A stretch of 32,079 bases of DNA from Acidobacteriaceae bacterium (GCA_031296325.1 JARLFY010000090.1:1-32079), one strand, 5' to 3'; positions 7,223 to 15,579 are shown, counted from the first letter of the stretch. Program-made: numbers and translations. Notes: generated from the sequence alone by a model not told the origin.

Positions 7223-8788
7223 GTGAGCGCGCGCGGCCTCATGGTTCTTGGCACCAGCTCGCACGTCGGCAAGTCTCTGTTGACGGCGGCGCTCTGCCGC
7301 ATCTTCGCGCAGCAGGGCTATCGCGTCGCGCCCTTCAAGGCGCAGAACATGTCACTCAACTCCGCCGTCACGCCAGAGGGTTTGGAGATCGGTCGCGCGC
7401 AGGCTCTACAGGCCGAGGCCGCCGGAATCCTGCCCTCGGTACACATGAATCCTATCTTGCTGAAACCCTGTAGCGACAGCTCCTCGCAGGTCGTCGTGCG
7501 CGGCAAGATCTGGGACAAGCTCACGGCCAGCGACTATCATCTGCGTCGCGTCGATGAACTAATCTCAGTCGTGCGCGAGAGCTACCAGACCCTCGCCGAA
7601 CAGAATGACGTAATTATTCTAGAGGGTGCAGGCTCACCCGCCGAGATCAATCTAAAGAAAAACGACATCGTCAACATGCGCATGGCCGAGATGGCCGACG
7701 CGGCCTGCATTCTGGTCGGAGACATCGATCGCGGCGGAGTCTTCGCCTCGCTGCTCGGCACCATCGAACTGCTTGACGCGCAGGAACAGCAACGAATTTT
7801 CGGCGTTCTCATCAACAAGTTTCGCGGCGACGTATCGCTTCTTATGCCCGGCGTACGCATGATCGAAGAGCACATCGACAAGCCCTGCATCGGTGTTGTG
7901 CCGTACATCTCGCATCTCGCGCTGGAGGAAGAAGACAGCGTAGGCCTTCCCGTTCTCGGCTCAAACGATGGCGCAACGTGGACGCCATCGACCGACGCAG
8001 CGCGACCATTGCGCATCGCCGTCATCGCTCTGCCATCGTTCTCCAACTTCACCGACTTCGACGCTCTGCGCGCCGAGCCCAGCGTCTCGCTGCATCTCTG
8101 TCGCACCGCCGAAGAGCTTGCCCACGCCGACATTCTCATCGTCCCCGGCAGCAAGCAGACGGTCGACGATCTGCACTGGATGCGCGCCAACGGTCTGGAT
8201 CGCGCACTGCTTCATCACGCGCGCAACGGTCTCGTCGTCGGCATCTGCGGAGGCATGCAGATCCTCGGCGAAGAGATCGTCGATCCGCTCGGCATGGAGA
8301 GTGCGGGCAGCATCAAAGGCCTTGGCCTGCTGGCGATTCATACCACCATGCAGCCGCAGAAGACGACGCGCATCAGCTCCGGCCGCCTCGCTATGACGTC
8401 GCTCTTCGGCCAACCCATCGCATCGCAACGCATCCACGGCTATGAGATTCACATCGGTGAGACGCGCTATCTCGACGGCGCAAAGCCCTTCGCGGAACTC
8501 GAACGCGAGTCCAGCCAGAGCCTTCGCGACGGATGCATTGCCACGAATGGCCGCGTCTTTGGCAGCTATCTGCATGGCCTCTTTGACGACGACAGCTTTC
8601 GCCACGCCTTTATCTCAGCCGCGCGCGCCTTTTACGCACTCGCTCCAACGACCCAGCTCAACAACTGGCGGCAACAGCGCGAAGAGTCGCTCGATCGCCT
8701 CGCCGACACCGTGCGCGACTCGCTCGATATGACGCAAATCTTCTCCTGGGTAGGACTCACCTACACTCCGCACAACAACGATAAATAG
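7223..8788 (+). CDS. cbiP: Cobyric acid synthase
   Basis: This enzyme amidates side chains b, d, e and g of adenosyl-cobyrinate diamide with glutamine and ATP, giving adenosyl-cobyric acid. The 521-residue length is typical. The N-terminal domain has the P-loop GTSSHVGKS (10-18), PFKAQNMSLNS and EIGRAQALQAEAAG, all family hallmarks, and ILEGAGSPAEINL. The C-terminal glutamine amidotransferase domain has the nucleophile Cys in GICGGMQILGEE, IHGYEIHIG, and GSYLHGLFDD with the conserved His. The start is GTG, chosen because AAGGAGA lies 6 bases upstream. It follows the adenosyltransferase gene by 61 bp and is the third gene of the riboswitch unit. The name cobQ is equivalent. Confidence 0.97.
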   Translation: MSARGLMVLGTSSHVGKSLLTAALCRIFAQQGYRVAPFKAQNMSLNSAVTPEGLEIGRAQALQAEAAGILPSVHMNPILLKPCSDSSSQVVVRGKIWDKLTASDYHLRRVDELISVVRESYQTLAEQNDVIILEGAGSPAEINLKKNDIVNMRMAEMADAACILVGDIDRGGVFASLLGTIELLDAQEQQRIFGVLINKFRGDVSLLMPGVRMIEEHIDKPCIGVVPYISHLALEEEDSVGLPVLGSNDGATWTPSTDAARPLRIAVIALPSFSNFTDFDALRAEPSVSLHLCRTAEELAHADILIVPGSKQTVDDLHWMRANGLDRALLHHARNGLVVGICGGMQILGEEIVDPLGMESAGSIKGLGLLAIHTTMQPQKTTRISSGRLAMTSLFGQPIASQRIHGYEIHIGETRYLDGAKPFAELERESSQSLRDGCIATNGRVFGSYLHGLFDDDSFRHAFISAARAFYALAPTTQLNNWRQQREESLDRLADTVRDSLDMTQIFSWVGLTYTPHNNDK

Positions 8789-8824
8789 AGCGCTATCACT
8801 ATTTCTGTAGAGTAAAAACTATTC

Positions 8825-8870
8825 TCATTCTGATCGACGCGAAGAATCTCCGCATATTCTTCGCGTCGCG
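8825..8870. repeat. Dispersed hairpin element, copy 1 (convergent spacer)
   Basis: The core TCATTCTGA ... CGAAGAATCTCCGCATATT matches the three other copies in this window. Here it forms a perfect 13-bp stem, CGACGCGAAGAAT (8835-8847) with ATTCTTCGCGTCG (8856-8868), around an 8-base loop. It lies between the ends of cbiP (plus) and the lyase gene (minus), and could serve as a bidirectional terminator although U-tracts are weak. Confidence 0.75.
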
Positions 8871-8895
8871 ACGCTCAACCCATTGGGAAAATTCT

Positions 8896-11688
8896 CTACT
8901 CTCCGCCAGAGCCTTCTGCGGAGGGCTTTCCTGCGTCCCACCCCGCGGAGCCTGCCGTGGGCAGCAGGTCGGCGCAGAACTCCAGCACGGCAATCGCCGT
9001 AAGCCCGGACTGCGCGGCGCTGTTGGTGCTGGTTCCGTCGTCGCTCGAAACCAGCGCATACGGAGGATCGACGTGTGCGGCGCGCACTCCGCCGACGCGA
9101 TAGAGTCCATCGATGGCGCTGCGAGCCAGTGCTCCATCTCTGGTCACGGCATACGCGTAGGCCTGTAGCTTGCCCAGACTGATCCCAGCGCCCGAGTCGG
9201 CGCAGAACTCCGCCCAGATCTTCTTCCAGGCCATGTCGTCGATGCTCATATTCATCTCGAACATCAACTCCGCGCCGCCCATGATGGTGGCTAGATTATA
9301 GGTTCCCTGCGTGTTGTCGCGCGCGGTCAACTTGCCGGTCGCAGGGTCAAAGCCCATCAGCATCTCCTTGCCCGTGCGGAAGCCATGCGGCATCGCCTCC
9401 ATGGACTTCATTCCGGCAAGAATCTTGTCGCGCCATTGCGTGTCGCCGGTGCGTTCCCACTCGGTCATCCAGTTGCCTGCAATAGCCAGCCAGTCCGGCC
9501 CGGAACGCACACGCGCGGGAAACTGTTTATCGCTCCCACGTGGCGGATCGGCCTCGCGCATCGGGTCATATGCCATGATCGACCTCTCTGCCTGTGTCGC
9601 CTCGTGCATCACGTCGCCTGTTCGCTCGTCGCTCGAAAGGTAGTAGTAGAAGCGGCGGAACGCAGCCTGTCCAATGCGCGCCTCTTTCGCTCCATCGCCC
9701 CAGTGCGAGACGCCGTGACGTGTGCCGAGTCCGGCCATCGGGCCGAAGTGATAGCTGTCAACCTCGCCGGTGTGACACGTCATCGCCTCGGCCATGCGGA
9801 ACAGATCTGCGCGTCCCGAACGCAGAAACGAGGTCCAGAGCCATGTATCCGTACCCAGTTCGGAGTTGTCCCACGCCATGCCGCCCAGGTCGTATCGCCA
9901 GACGTGGCGAGCCTCGTCGAACGAGTGCATCACGTCGCCGAAGTTCCAGAAGCCGTACCAACTGCGCTGATCCACCTGTCCCAGATACAAGTTCAGCGTG
10001 GCGTCCAGACTGCGCTCGACCGAGGCGCGGAAGGGCGTCGATGTGTTGCGCACGCTCCAAAATCCGAAGGCGCGCACGTTGTGATAGTACTGCGGCGAGG
10101 CGACCAGCAGCGGCAACGCCGTCCCAGCCTTCGCCATCGCAGCCGTCGCAGGCTTGCTCGGAACGCGCGAGCTGGGCCACAGCGTCAACTCGCTGGTGCG
10201 CGCAATGCCGAACGGCGTACTGTTGCCCGCCTGCACATCCTCGTAAGCCTCCTGCAATCCATGCGCTCGCGTGTCGTAGTGGCGCAGATCCATCGCCTCG
10301 GCCTCGGGAGACCAGAGCCACGCGGTCAACTGTGCCGCAGGGCTCGCGGCGTTCTGCACCGCAAGCTCCGCCGGGTAAGACTGCCAGAAGTTCTTCACGC
10401 TCACGCCTAGCCCGCCGCTCACGTCTCCGACAAAGACATGCCCGGTCGAGCGTCTTCCCGTCGCCGCATTCAGCCATGAACTCTGCGCATTCGTGCGCTT
10501 CTGGATGGTGAATCCGTTGGGGCTGAGTTGCACCAGTTTGAACTCGTCCCACACCGCCCAGTGGTCGACCATGTCGCGCCCCTGCTTGCTCATCTGCGCG
10601 CGGTTGGCGACGCGTTGCCCGTTCAACTGCGTCGGGTAAGCGTCGTTGCCGTTGGAGTCGTTGACGATGCGCGAGCCTCCCCCGCGCCCGATCAGCGGCT
10701 GGATCGGTTCGCTCCACAGCCCCTTGCCCTCGCCCGAAAGTCGCACATGGCGGTTATGAATCTCCTCGCGCATTGGCACGTTGAAACTCACGCCCAGCCC
10801 GCGAATGAAGTCCTTCTCCTGATCGCCGTCGAAGAAGATCGTATGCACCATGCGCACCGGCGTCTGCCCCGCGTAGAAGTAGAGCCGTACATGGAAGGGC
10901 AGCCACTCGCGGCCCGACTTCGCGCCCTTGTGAACGCCCTCGAACTTGACCACCGCGCGCACCGGCCCCGACTGCTCCAGCGTAACTTTCTTAATCAGGC
11001 TGACAAATCTTTCGCGCGCAGGAGCGTCGTCCGCCGCGCTCTCCGGGCCGCTTTGCAAGATGCAGACCAACTGCCCCGCGCCAACCACCGCGCGCCCCTC
11101 GACCGTCATCGAGTCCACCAGATTCGCGCCACCCGCCAACGGGATCGAGCATTGCATCGCGCCCGTGTCAATGCAAATTACCTTCGCATCGCGAGTAACC
11201 ACCAGCGCGCCCAAACCCGCAGCGTTGCCTCCGGCCGCCGAACCATTTGCAGAACTCGCCGTCAGCAGTACCTGACTGTTCAGCCCAGCCGGAACCACCG
11301 TAGCAAAGCCGCTCCACTTCAGCGATCCATCGGGCCAGCTTGCCAGCGGCCAGCTCTGCACTGGCAACTCCCTGCCCTGCGCGCTCAGGCTGAACTTCGC
11401 TCCGCGCGCAATCGCTCCCTTCGGCCAGGGAACGCCCCAGCTAACCCCGGTCGGCATCTGTGGAAGATCCTCGCCCAGCCAGGAGAGAGTTACGTTCGAC
11501 GTTCCTCCGCGACCAATCTGCGCCCCAGCCTCCTCCATCGCGGCACCGGATCCATGGCCCATCGCCTGCCCGCCATCCCCCTGCGCCGAAGCGGCGAAGA
11601 GACTGCCTTCAACCAGCGAACCAGCAGTCAGCGCCGCTCCAGCCAGCGCAGCATTCCGCAAAAAAACCCGACGTGATGATTCGCTCAA
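8896..11688 (-). CDS. Tat-exported YetA/PcRGLX-like (PL26-type) exo-rhamnogalacturonan lyase family protein
   Basis: A 930-residue exported protein. The N-terminus SSRRVFLRNAALAGAALTAG carries a twin-arginine motif and hydrophobic core, so it is probably exported folded. The rest matches, in order, the RIFT-barrel N-domain (FGxxxPKGAI-like stretch VSWGVPWPKGAI near residue 85), a beta-sandwich middle (about 370-480), and an alpha/alpha-toroid C-domain (HSFDEARHVWRYDLGGMAWDNSE near 600, HVDPPYALVSSDDGT near 890) of the PcRGLX/YetA family. Characterised fungal members release unsaturated galacturonosyl-rhamnose from rhamnogalacturonan I. The start is TTG with GGGAG 8 bases upstream. No sugar transporter or other pectin gene is adjacent. 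The family call is from recognition without a search, and the substrate is inferred. Confidence 0.78.
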   Translation of the reverse strand: MSESSRRVFLRNAALAGAALTAGSLVEGSLFAASAQGDGGQAMGHGSGAAMEEAGAQIGRGGTSNVTLSWLGEDLPQMPTGVSWGVPWPKGAIARGAKFSLSAQGRELPVQSWPLASWPDGSLKWSGFATVVPAGLNSQVLLTASSANGSAAGGNAAGLGALVVTRDAKVICIDTGAMQCSIPLAGGANLVDSMTVEGRAVVGAGQLVCILQSGPESAADDAPARERFVSLIKKVTLEQSGPVRAVVKFEGVHKGAKSGREWLPFHVRLYFYAGQTPVRMVHTIFFDGDQEKDFIRGLGVSFNVPMREEIHNRHVRLSGEGKGLWSEPIQPLIGRGGGSRIVNDSNGNDAYPTQLNGQRVANRAQMSKQGRDMVDHWAVWDEFKLVQLSPNGFTIQKRTNAQSSWLNAATGRRSTGHVFVGDVSGGLGVSVKNFWQSYPAELAVQNAASPAAQLTAWLWSPEAEAMDLRHYDTRAHGLQEAYEDVQAGNSTPFGIARTSELTLWPSSRVPSKPATAAMAKAGTALPLLVASPQYYHNVRAFGFWSVRNTSTPFRASVERSLDATLNLYLGQVDQRSWYGFWNFGDVMHSFDEARHVWRYDLGGMAWDNSELGTDTWLWTSFLRSGRADLFRMAEAMTCHTGEVDSYHFGPMAGLGTRHGVSHWGDGAKEARIGQAAFRRFYYYLSSDERTGDVMHEATQAERSIMAYDPMREADPPRGSDKQFPARVRSGPDWLAIAGNWMTEWERTGDTQWRDKILAGMKSMEAMPHGFRTGKEMLMGFDPATGKLTARDNTQGTYNLATIMGGAELMFEMNMSIDDMAWKKIWAEFCADSGAGISLGKLQAYAYAVTRDGALARSAIDGLYRVGGVRAAHVDPPYALVSSDDGTSTNSAAQSGLTAIAVLEFCADLLPTAGSAGWDAGKPSAEGSGGE

Positions 11689-11882
11689 AAGACGATCTCC
11701 CTACTGAATTCAGAGCCGCATACATCCTGCAATCCCGGCGTTGACCAACCATTATCCGCTAACCGAGGCAGGCTTGTGAAACAGCCCTGAGTCAGTCCGC
11801 AAAACTCCAGAGTCCAATCTATTTATAGCCATTCCGTCTGCGCTATACTCAGCCACAGTCGTTTTCATCCAAGGAGTCATTC

Positions 11883-12278
11883 ATGCTTAGAGGTTTTCGC
11901 GACTTCATCCTGCGCGGCAACGTCGTCGATCTCGCAGTCGCCGTCATCATTGGCGCAGCCTTCGGCAAGATCATCACCGCCTTTACCACCAACATCATCA
12001 GCCCGCTGATCGGTGCCATCGTCGGCAAGCCGGACTTCTCCTACCTCTTCTTCACCCTGAACGGCGGCAAGATCGGCTACGGCAGCTTTCTCACCGCCGT
12101 CATCGACTTCCTGATTCAGGCTGCGGTCGTCTACTTCCTGCTGGTTGTGCCGATCAATTATCTTATGGCGAAGGTCAACAAGCCCGCCGAGACGACCACG
12201 AAGACCTGCGACGAGTGCCTCTCGGAGATCCCGCTCACAGCCAAACGCTGCAAGTTCTGCGCCCAGCCCGTCGCCTAA
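11883..12278 (+). CDS. mscL: Large-conductance mechanosensitive channel
   Basis: MscL is an inner-membrane pentamer that opens under membrane tension to release solutes on osmotic downshock. The 131-residue protein starts with FRDFILRGNVVDLAVAVIIGAAFGKI, the conserved N-helix and pore-lining TM1, has a periplasmic loop (about 45-70) and TM2 (FLIQAAVVYFLLVVPINYLM, about 80-99). The C-terminal tail ends in a CxxC-x11-CxxC zinc-ribbon-like cluster (CDEC and CKFC), known in some soil-bacterial MscL homologues but absent from E. coli MscL. AAGGAG precedes the ATG by 6 bases, and a -10-like TATACT lies about 30 bp upstream. It is divergent from the lyase gene. Confidence 0.97.
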   Translation: MLRGFRDFILRGNVVDLAVAVIIGAAFGKIITAFTTNIISPLIGAIVGKPDFSYLFFTLNGGKIGYGSFLTAVIDFLIQAAVVYFLLVVPINYLMAKVNKPAETTTKTCDECLSEIPLTAKRCKFCAQPVA

Positions 12279-12299
12279 CCCTTCGCCCAGCCCGTCGCC
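12260..12299 (+). repeat. 16-bp direct repeat across the mscL stop codon
   Basis: CGCCCAGCCCGTCGCC occurs at 12260-12275, coding for the MscL C-terminus, and again at 12284-12299, separated by TAACCCTT. The second copy abuts the composite palindromic repeat, so it may mark the duplication produced when that repeat arrived. Confidence 0.7.
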
Positions 12300-12586
12300 G
12301 GGTGCCCCATCCATCGCAGCACTTGGCGATGGGTGGGAGCGATACCACTCACCCCACAAGTCGTTGCCGTTGCTTCTGCCGTGCCGTTTAATTGGTTTGT
12401 CATCCCCGAAGGGGATCTTCTTTTGCCGTTGCGGTTGTCGTTGTTTTTGCCGTGGCAGCTAAAGGGCCAAAGGCCTGTTCCATACCAGCCCAGACCGAAG
12501 GTCTGGGTAAAACGTATCGCGCTGAGATTGAGGGCTGAAGGCCCAACCTATAACGTCTGCCCCACAACGTCAGGCGCAAAGACTCC
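12279..12586. other. Convergent spacer packed with short palindromes
   Basis: A 308-bp spacer between mscL (plus) and cimA (minus). It holds the composite repeat (12297-12420) and then several small hairpins with a GAA or AAA loop: ATCCCC-GAA-GGGGAT (12402-12416), GGCC-AAA-GGCC (12465-12475), CCCAGACC-GAA-GGTCTGGG (12489-12507), and GGGCT-GAA-GGCCC (12532-12544). Between them runs a GTTGCC/TTGCCGTTG-rich tract (about 12361-12455). No ORF is supported. Confidence 0.7.
12297..12420 (+). repeat. Composite intergenic repeat, copy A
   Basis: Order of parts: GCCGGGTGCCCC, the palindrome CCATCCATCGC (12307-12317) / GCGATGGGTGG (12326-12336), then GATAC, CACAAGTCG, a tract rich in TTGCCGTTG, and GGTTTGTCATCCCC with its own hairpin. 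The same parts occur in the same order on the minus strand at 23197-23338. Confidence 0.7.
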
Positions 12587-14221
12587 CTACGCCGGATTCT
12601 TCAACAGCCAATAGTCGAATCCGTCCACAATCGCCATCAGCGCGGCCTGATTCAGATCGCTGCTAACTCCTGCGGTCGTCCACGGCTGATGCCCGTCGGC
12701 GTGGAAGCTCACCGTCACGCGAACATGCGCCGCCGTATCGTGCGCCGTCACGTCGATCGCCGTCACGCTGAAGGTATCCAGACGCATCCTTTGGATCGCC
12801 GGATACCAGTGTTCCAACTCCTGACGCATCGCACGGGTCAGCGCATCGACCGGCCCGGATCCCTCCGCCTGCGAGGCCGTCACCCGTTCATCGCCCAACT
12901 GTAGCGACATCGAGGCCTGCACAAACCGGTTTCCCCGCTCGTCCGACTCGTCCACAACCTTCCAACTCTTCACGCTGAAGCTGTTGCGCAGCGTCCCCAG
13001 AATCTTCATGCAGGCCAGCCGGAACGAGACCTCGCTCGCCGTGTATCCTCCACCGTCGATCATCGCCTGATTCGCGTCGATAAAGCTCTGCGCCTCGGTC
13101 GAATTCAGCGCGACTCCCAGCGATGCCGAGAGCAGCATCACGTTGGCCCGCCCCGACTGCCCGTTGACCCCGATCCGCGAATAGGCCCCCACCCGCGCCG
13201 GATCGCACCACAGATACGCACCCGGATCCTTGCCCTCGCTGCTTCCGTGCATCCCCGCCCAGGTTCCAAAGGCTCCCGGGCCAACGATCGGCGCGCCGTG
13301 CGGAGCCTCCAGCGAGAAGGCGGCATAGGCCTCCCGCGCCAGTCCGGTCAGCCCGGCCAGTGCCTCCGCCGCAACGAACTCCGCCTCGTCGCGCAGTTGC
13401 ATGCTGCCCACCACCGTCGTCAGATTCACATTGCCGCAACGCTCGCCCGTACCCAGCACTGTACCCTGAATCTGCACCGCTCCGGCAAAGATCGCCGCCC
13501 TCGAATTGGCCACTCCCAGCCCGCGATCCGTGTGCCCGTGAAATCCAAAACTCGCCGTCGGATAGGCCTGACGCAGCTCGCCGAAGACCGCAGCGACCTC
13601 CTCCGGACTTGCCCCTCCGGTCGTGTCGCATAGAACGATACGCCCCACCCGCTGCTCCACACACTGCGCCGCCATCTGATGCAGATAATCGCGTGTGCGC
13701 CGGGCAAAGTCGGCATCGCACCGCACCCCGCTCTCGCGCCGCGCACAGGCCGCATCCATCGCATGCTCAAAGTCAACAAAGACCTCCAGCCCCTCATCCT
13801 GTAGGCAGGCGATGGTCTCGTAGGCCATGCGCAGATTCTCCTCCGGGGTCGTCGCCAGCGACTTAGCCACATCCAGCAGACGCGACTTGACCACCACCAC
13901 CGCAACCGGAACCCGCGCCTTGTGCCGCACCATAAACTTTACGTCGGGCCAGTCCTGCACCCTCGCGCCGCGCCCGCGCGTCCGCCCAAACAGAGCCAGC
14001 CGCGTCGATCCAGTCTCGACCGAAGCCAACGCCTTGGTCAGATCGGAGACAAACAGATTCGCACCGGCAAATCCAATCTCCGCGTAATGCACCCCGAACT
14101 CGCCCATCCGCTGGAGCAGGCGAACCGCGTTCGGAACCGAGATGTCCAGGTTTGGCTGCTGCAACCCGTCGCGCAGACTGGTATCAAACAGCTCAACCGT
14201 TATCGATTTATTCTCCGTCAT
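12587..14221 (-). CDS. cimA: (R)-citramalate synthase
   Basis: Citramalate synthase condenses pyruvate with acetyl-CoA and feeds the threonine-independent route to isoleucine. The protein, 544 residues from the chosen start, has the HMGL-like TIM barrel with FDTSLRDGLQQPN at residues 12-24 (metal and substrate site), DFEHAMDA, CDTTGGASPEE and FGFHGHTDRGLGVANS with the HxH metal ligands, then GTVLGTGERCGNVNL. The C-terminal third (about 400-540) is a LeuA-type dimerisation/regulatory domain, usually the isoleucine feedback site. Closely related homocitrate and isopropylmalate synthases are alternatives, but this domain pattern fits the CimA group. An upstream in-frame TTG at 14275 exists. ATG 14221 with AGGGA just upstream is preferred. 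Confidence 0.9.
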   Translation of the reverse strand: MTENKSITVELFDTSLRDGLQQPNLDISVPNAVRLLQRMGEFGVHYAEIGFAGANLFVSDLTKALASVETGSTRLALFGRTRGRGARVQDWPDVKFMVRHKARVPVAVVVVKSRLLDVAKSLATTPEENLRMAYETIACLQDEGLEVFVDFEHAMDAACARRESGVRCDADFARRTRDYLHQMAAQCVEQRVGRIVLCDTTGGASPEEVAAVFGELRQAYPTASFGFHGHTDRGLGVANSRAAIFAGAVQIQGTVLGTGERCGNVNLTTVVGSMQLRDEAEFVAAEALAGLTGLAREAYAAFSLEAPHGAPIVGPGAFGTWAGMHGSSEGKDPGAYLWCDPARVGAYSRIGVNGQSGRANVMLLSASLGVALNSTEAQSFIDANQAMIDGGGYTASEVSFRLACMKILGTLRNSFSVKSWKVVDESDERGNRFVQASMSLQLGDERVTASQAEGSGPVDALTRAMRQELEHWYPAIQRMRLDTFSVTAIDVTAHDTAAHVRVTVSFHADGHQPWTTAGVSSDLNQAALMAIVDGFDYWLLKNPA

Positions 14222-14556
14222 TGATCCCTGTTCCCGGCCTCGTACGACTCTTCCTGAACGATCCCCAGCAAGCAAACCGTCAGAGTTTTATGATACCTCT
14301 ACGCGCCGCCCCAGCGCCGCCCGCCTTCCGCAGAAACGAAAGCGCATTTCAGCAGCATCGTAAGGGCACACTAAAAGCAGAGGCGTGCGCTTCAGCAGCA
14401 TCGGAAGGGAACGCGTTTACGCGTGCCGAAAAGAATCCCTATCTTCTTTTTTTACTCTCGGGATTGCGTAGCAATCCCGAGAGTAAAGACGCACCCCTAC
14501 TGCAAAGTTCCTCGCGCAGATCGTTCCCCATCCCATAAACTAGAGACTTGCCCCCG
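14222..14556. other. Divergent promoter region of cimA and mqnA with repeats
   Basis: A 335-bp region from which cimA and mqnA diverge. It contains a direct repeat (TTCAGCAGCATCG-N-AAGGG-N-AC at 14348-14369 and 14391-14412, 20 of 22 identical, 43 bp apart), the small palindrome ACGCGT-TT-ACGCGT (14411-14424), and a long perfect palindrome at 14451-14487. I cannot assign -35/-10 boxes with confidence. Confidence 0.6.
14451..14487. repeat. Perfect 17-bp inverted repeat with 3-base loop
   Basis: TTTACTCTCGGGATTGC (14451-14467) and its exact complement (14471-14487) flank GTA. There is a T-run before it and no T-run after it, so it is not a plus-strand terminator. Lying between two divergent promoters it could be an operator, or another member of the palindromic repeats. 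Confidence 0.7.
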
Positions 14557-15579
14557 ATGATACCAACTCGCCTGCGTGTCGCCGCCATCAACTTTCTGAA
14601 CCCTGCACCCCTAATGTGGGACTTCAACCATCCGCCGCTATCTTCGCAGCTTGCCGAGCGTTACCAGATCCACTCCATTCAGCCCGCGCAGTGCGCCATC
14701 GAGTTGCTGGAGGGCCGCGCCGATCTGGGCCTGATCCCCATCGCCGCGCTCACGCCAGAACTCACCATCGTCCCCGGCTGCACCATCGCCTCGCTCGACC
14801 GAGTTCGTTCCATCCAACTCATCGTAAAACTAAACCGCAACAGCAGCCAAAATATCATCCCCCTAAATAAAGATTGTCATTCTGACACTGAACGAAGTGC
14901 AGGGGAAGAATCCCCGCATTTCGTTCGCAGCGCGACAGAGTCCGATCAAATCCTCGCCAGCGTCCGCAGCATTGCCGCCGACACAGCCTCGCGCAGTTCG
15001 CTGGCCTACACCCAGATTCTCTTCAACCGATTCCTCGCCACCGACCCCGCCTTTATCCCCGCGCCCGCCAATCCCATCGCCATGCTGCACCAGGCCGATG
15101 CGGCTCTGCTCATCGGCGACCCAGCCCTACTCGCCCTCGAATCCCGCGCCGAGATCGAGGCATCCGTCGGCCCCTGCCTCTGGCTCGACCTCGCCCACGA
15201 GTGGATCGCACGCACGGGGCTGCCCTGGGTCGCCGCCGTCTGGGCCGTCCGCAGCGAGGCACTCACCAGCACCTCTCCCGCACAACTCCTCGCCGACCTC
15301 GAACAATCCCGCGACCACGGTCTGGCCAACATCGACCAACTGGTATCCGAATGGACTCCGCGTATCGCTATTCCTTCCAACATCATCAGTAACTACTTAA
15401 ACCACAACATTCACTATCGCCTTACCCCATCCTGCATTGAGGCGATCCAACTCTTCCGCCGCTACGCCGCCGAAGCCGCAATTCTCCCCCCGCTACCCAA
15501 CCTCCGCTTCCTGCAAAGCTCTAAACAAATTAGCCCCCACCGCGACTTCCCATCGCCGACAAGCGTCATACCATCATGA
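14557..15579 (+). CDS. mqnA: Chorismate dehydratase of the futalosine menaquinone pathway, with inserted repeat
   Basis: MqnA converts chorismate to 3-[(1-carboxyvinyl)oxy]benzoate, the first step of futalosine-dependent menaquinone synthesis. Family features: RVAAINFLNPAPLMWDF at the N-terminus, CAIELLEGRADLGLIPIAAL, IVPGCTIASLDRVRSIQL, then IAADTASRSSLAYTQILF, and DLAHEWIARTGLPWVAAVW. It is a periplasmic-binding-protein-like fold. At 340 residues it is longer than the roughly 280 usual for the family. The excess sits between RSIQLIVK and ASVRSIAADTASR (about residues 95-130), where a dispersed hairpin element is translated in frame. Start is ambiguous: TTG 14548 or ATG 14557, neither with a strong ribosome binding site. 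The stop overlaps the start of the next gene (ATGA). Confidence 0.88.
   Translation: MIPTRLRVAAINFLNPAPLMWDFNHPPLSSQLAERYQIHSIQPAQCAIELLEGRADLGLIPIAALTPELTIVPGCTIASLDRVRSIQLIVKLNRNSSQNIIPLNKDCHSDTERSAGEESPHFVRSATESDQILASVRSIAADTASRSSLAYTQILFNRFLATDPAFIPAPANPIAMLHQADAALLIGDPALLALESRAEIEASVGPCLWLDLAHEWIARTGLPWVAAVWAVRSEALTSTSPAQLLADLEQSRDHGLANIDQLVSEWTPRIAIPSNIISNYLNHNIHYRLTPSCIEAIQLFRRYAAEAAILPPLPNLRFLQSSKQISPHRDFPSPTSVIPS
14873..14932 (+). repeat. mqnA: Dispersed hairpin element, copy 2, inside mqnA
   Basis: ATTGTCATTCTGA ... GAAGAATCCCCGCATTTCG ... GCAGC matches the other copies. GAACGAAGTGC pairs with GCATTTCGTTC (one G-U) and encloses GGGG-AAGAAT-CCCC, giving a long hairpin. The reading frame stays open through it and encodes about residues 106-126 of MqnA (HSDTERSAGEESPHF region). 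Confidence 0.8.

Noticed and set aside
10528-11676. Long frames opposite the lyase gene, including 9385-10410
   Set aside because: Both are antisense to a gene with a clear Tat signal and consistent domain order. Composition is typical of shadow frames.
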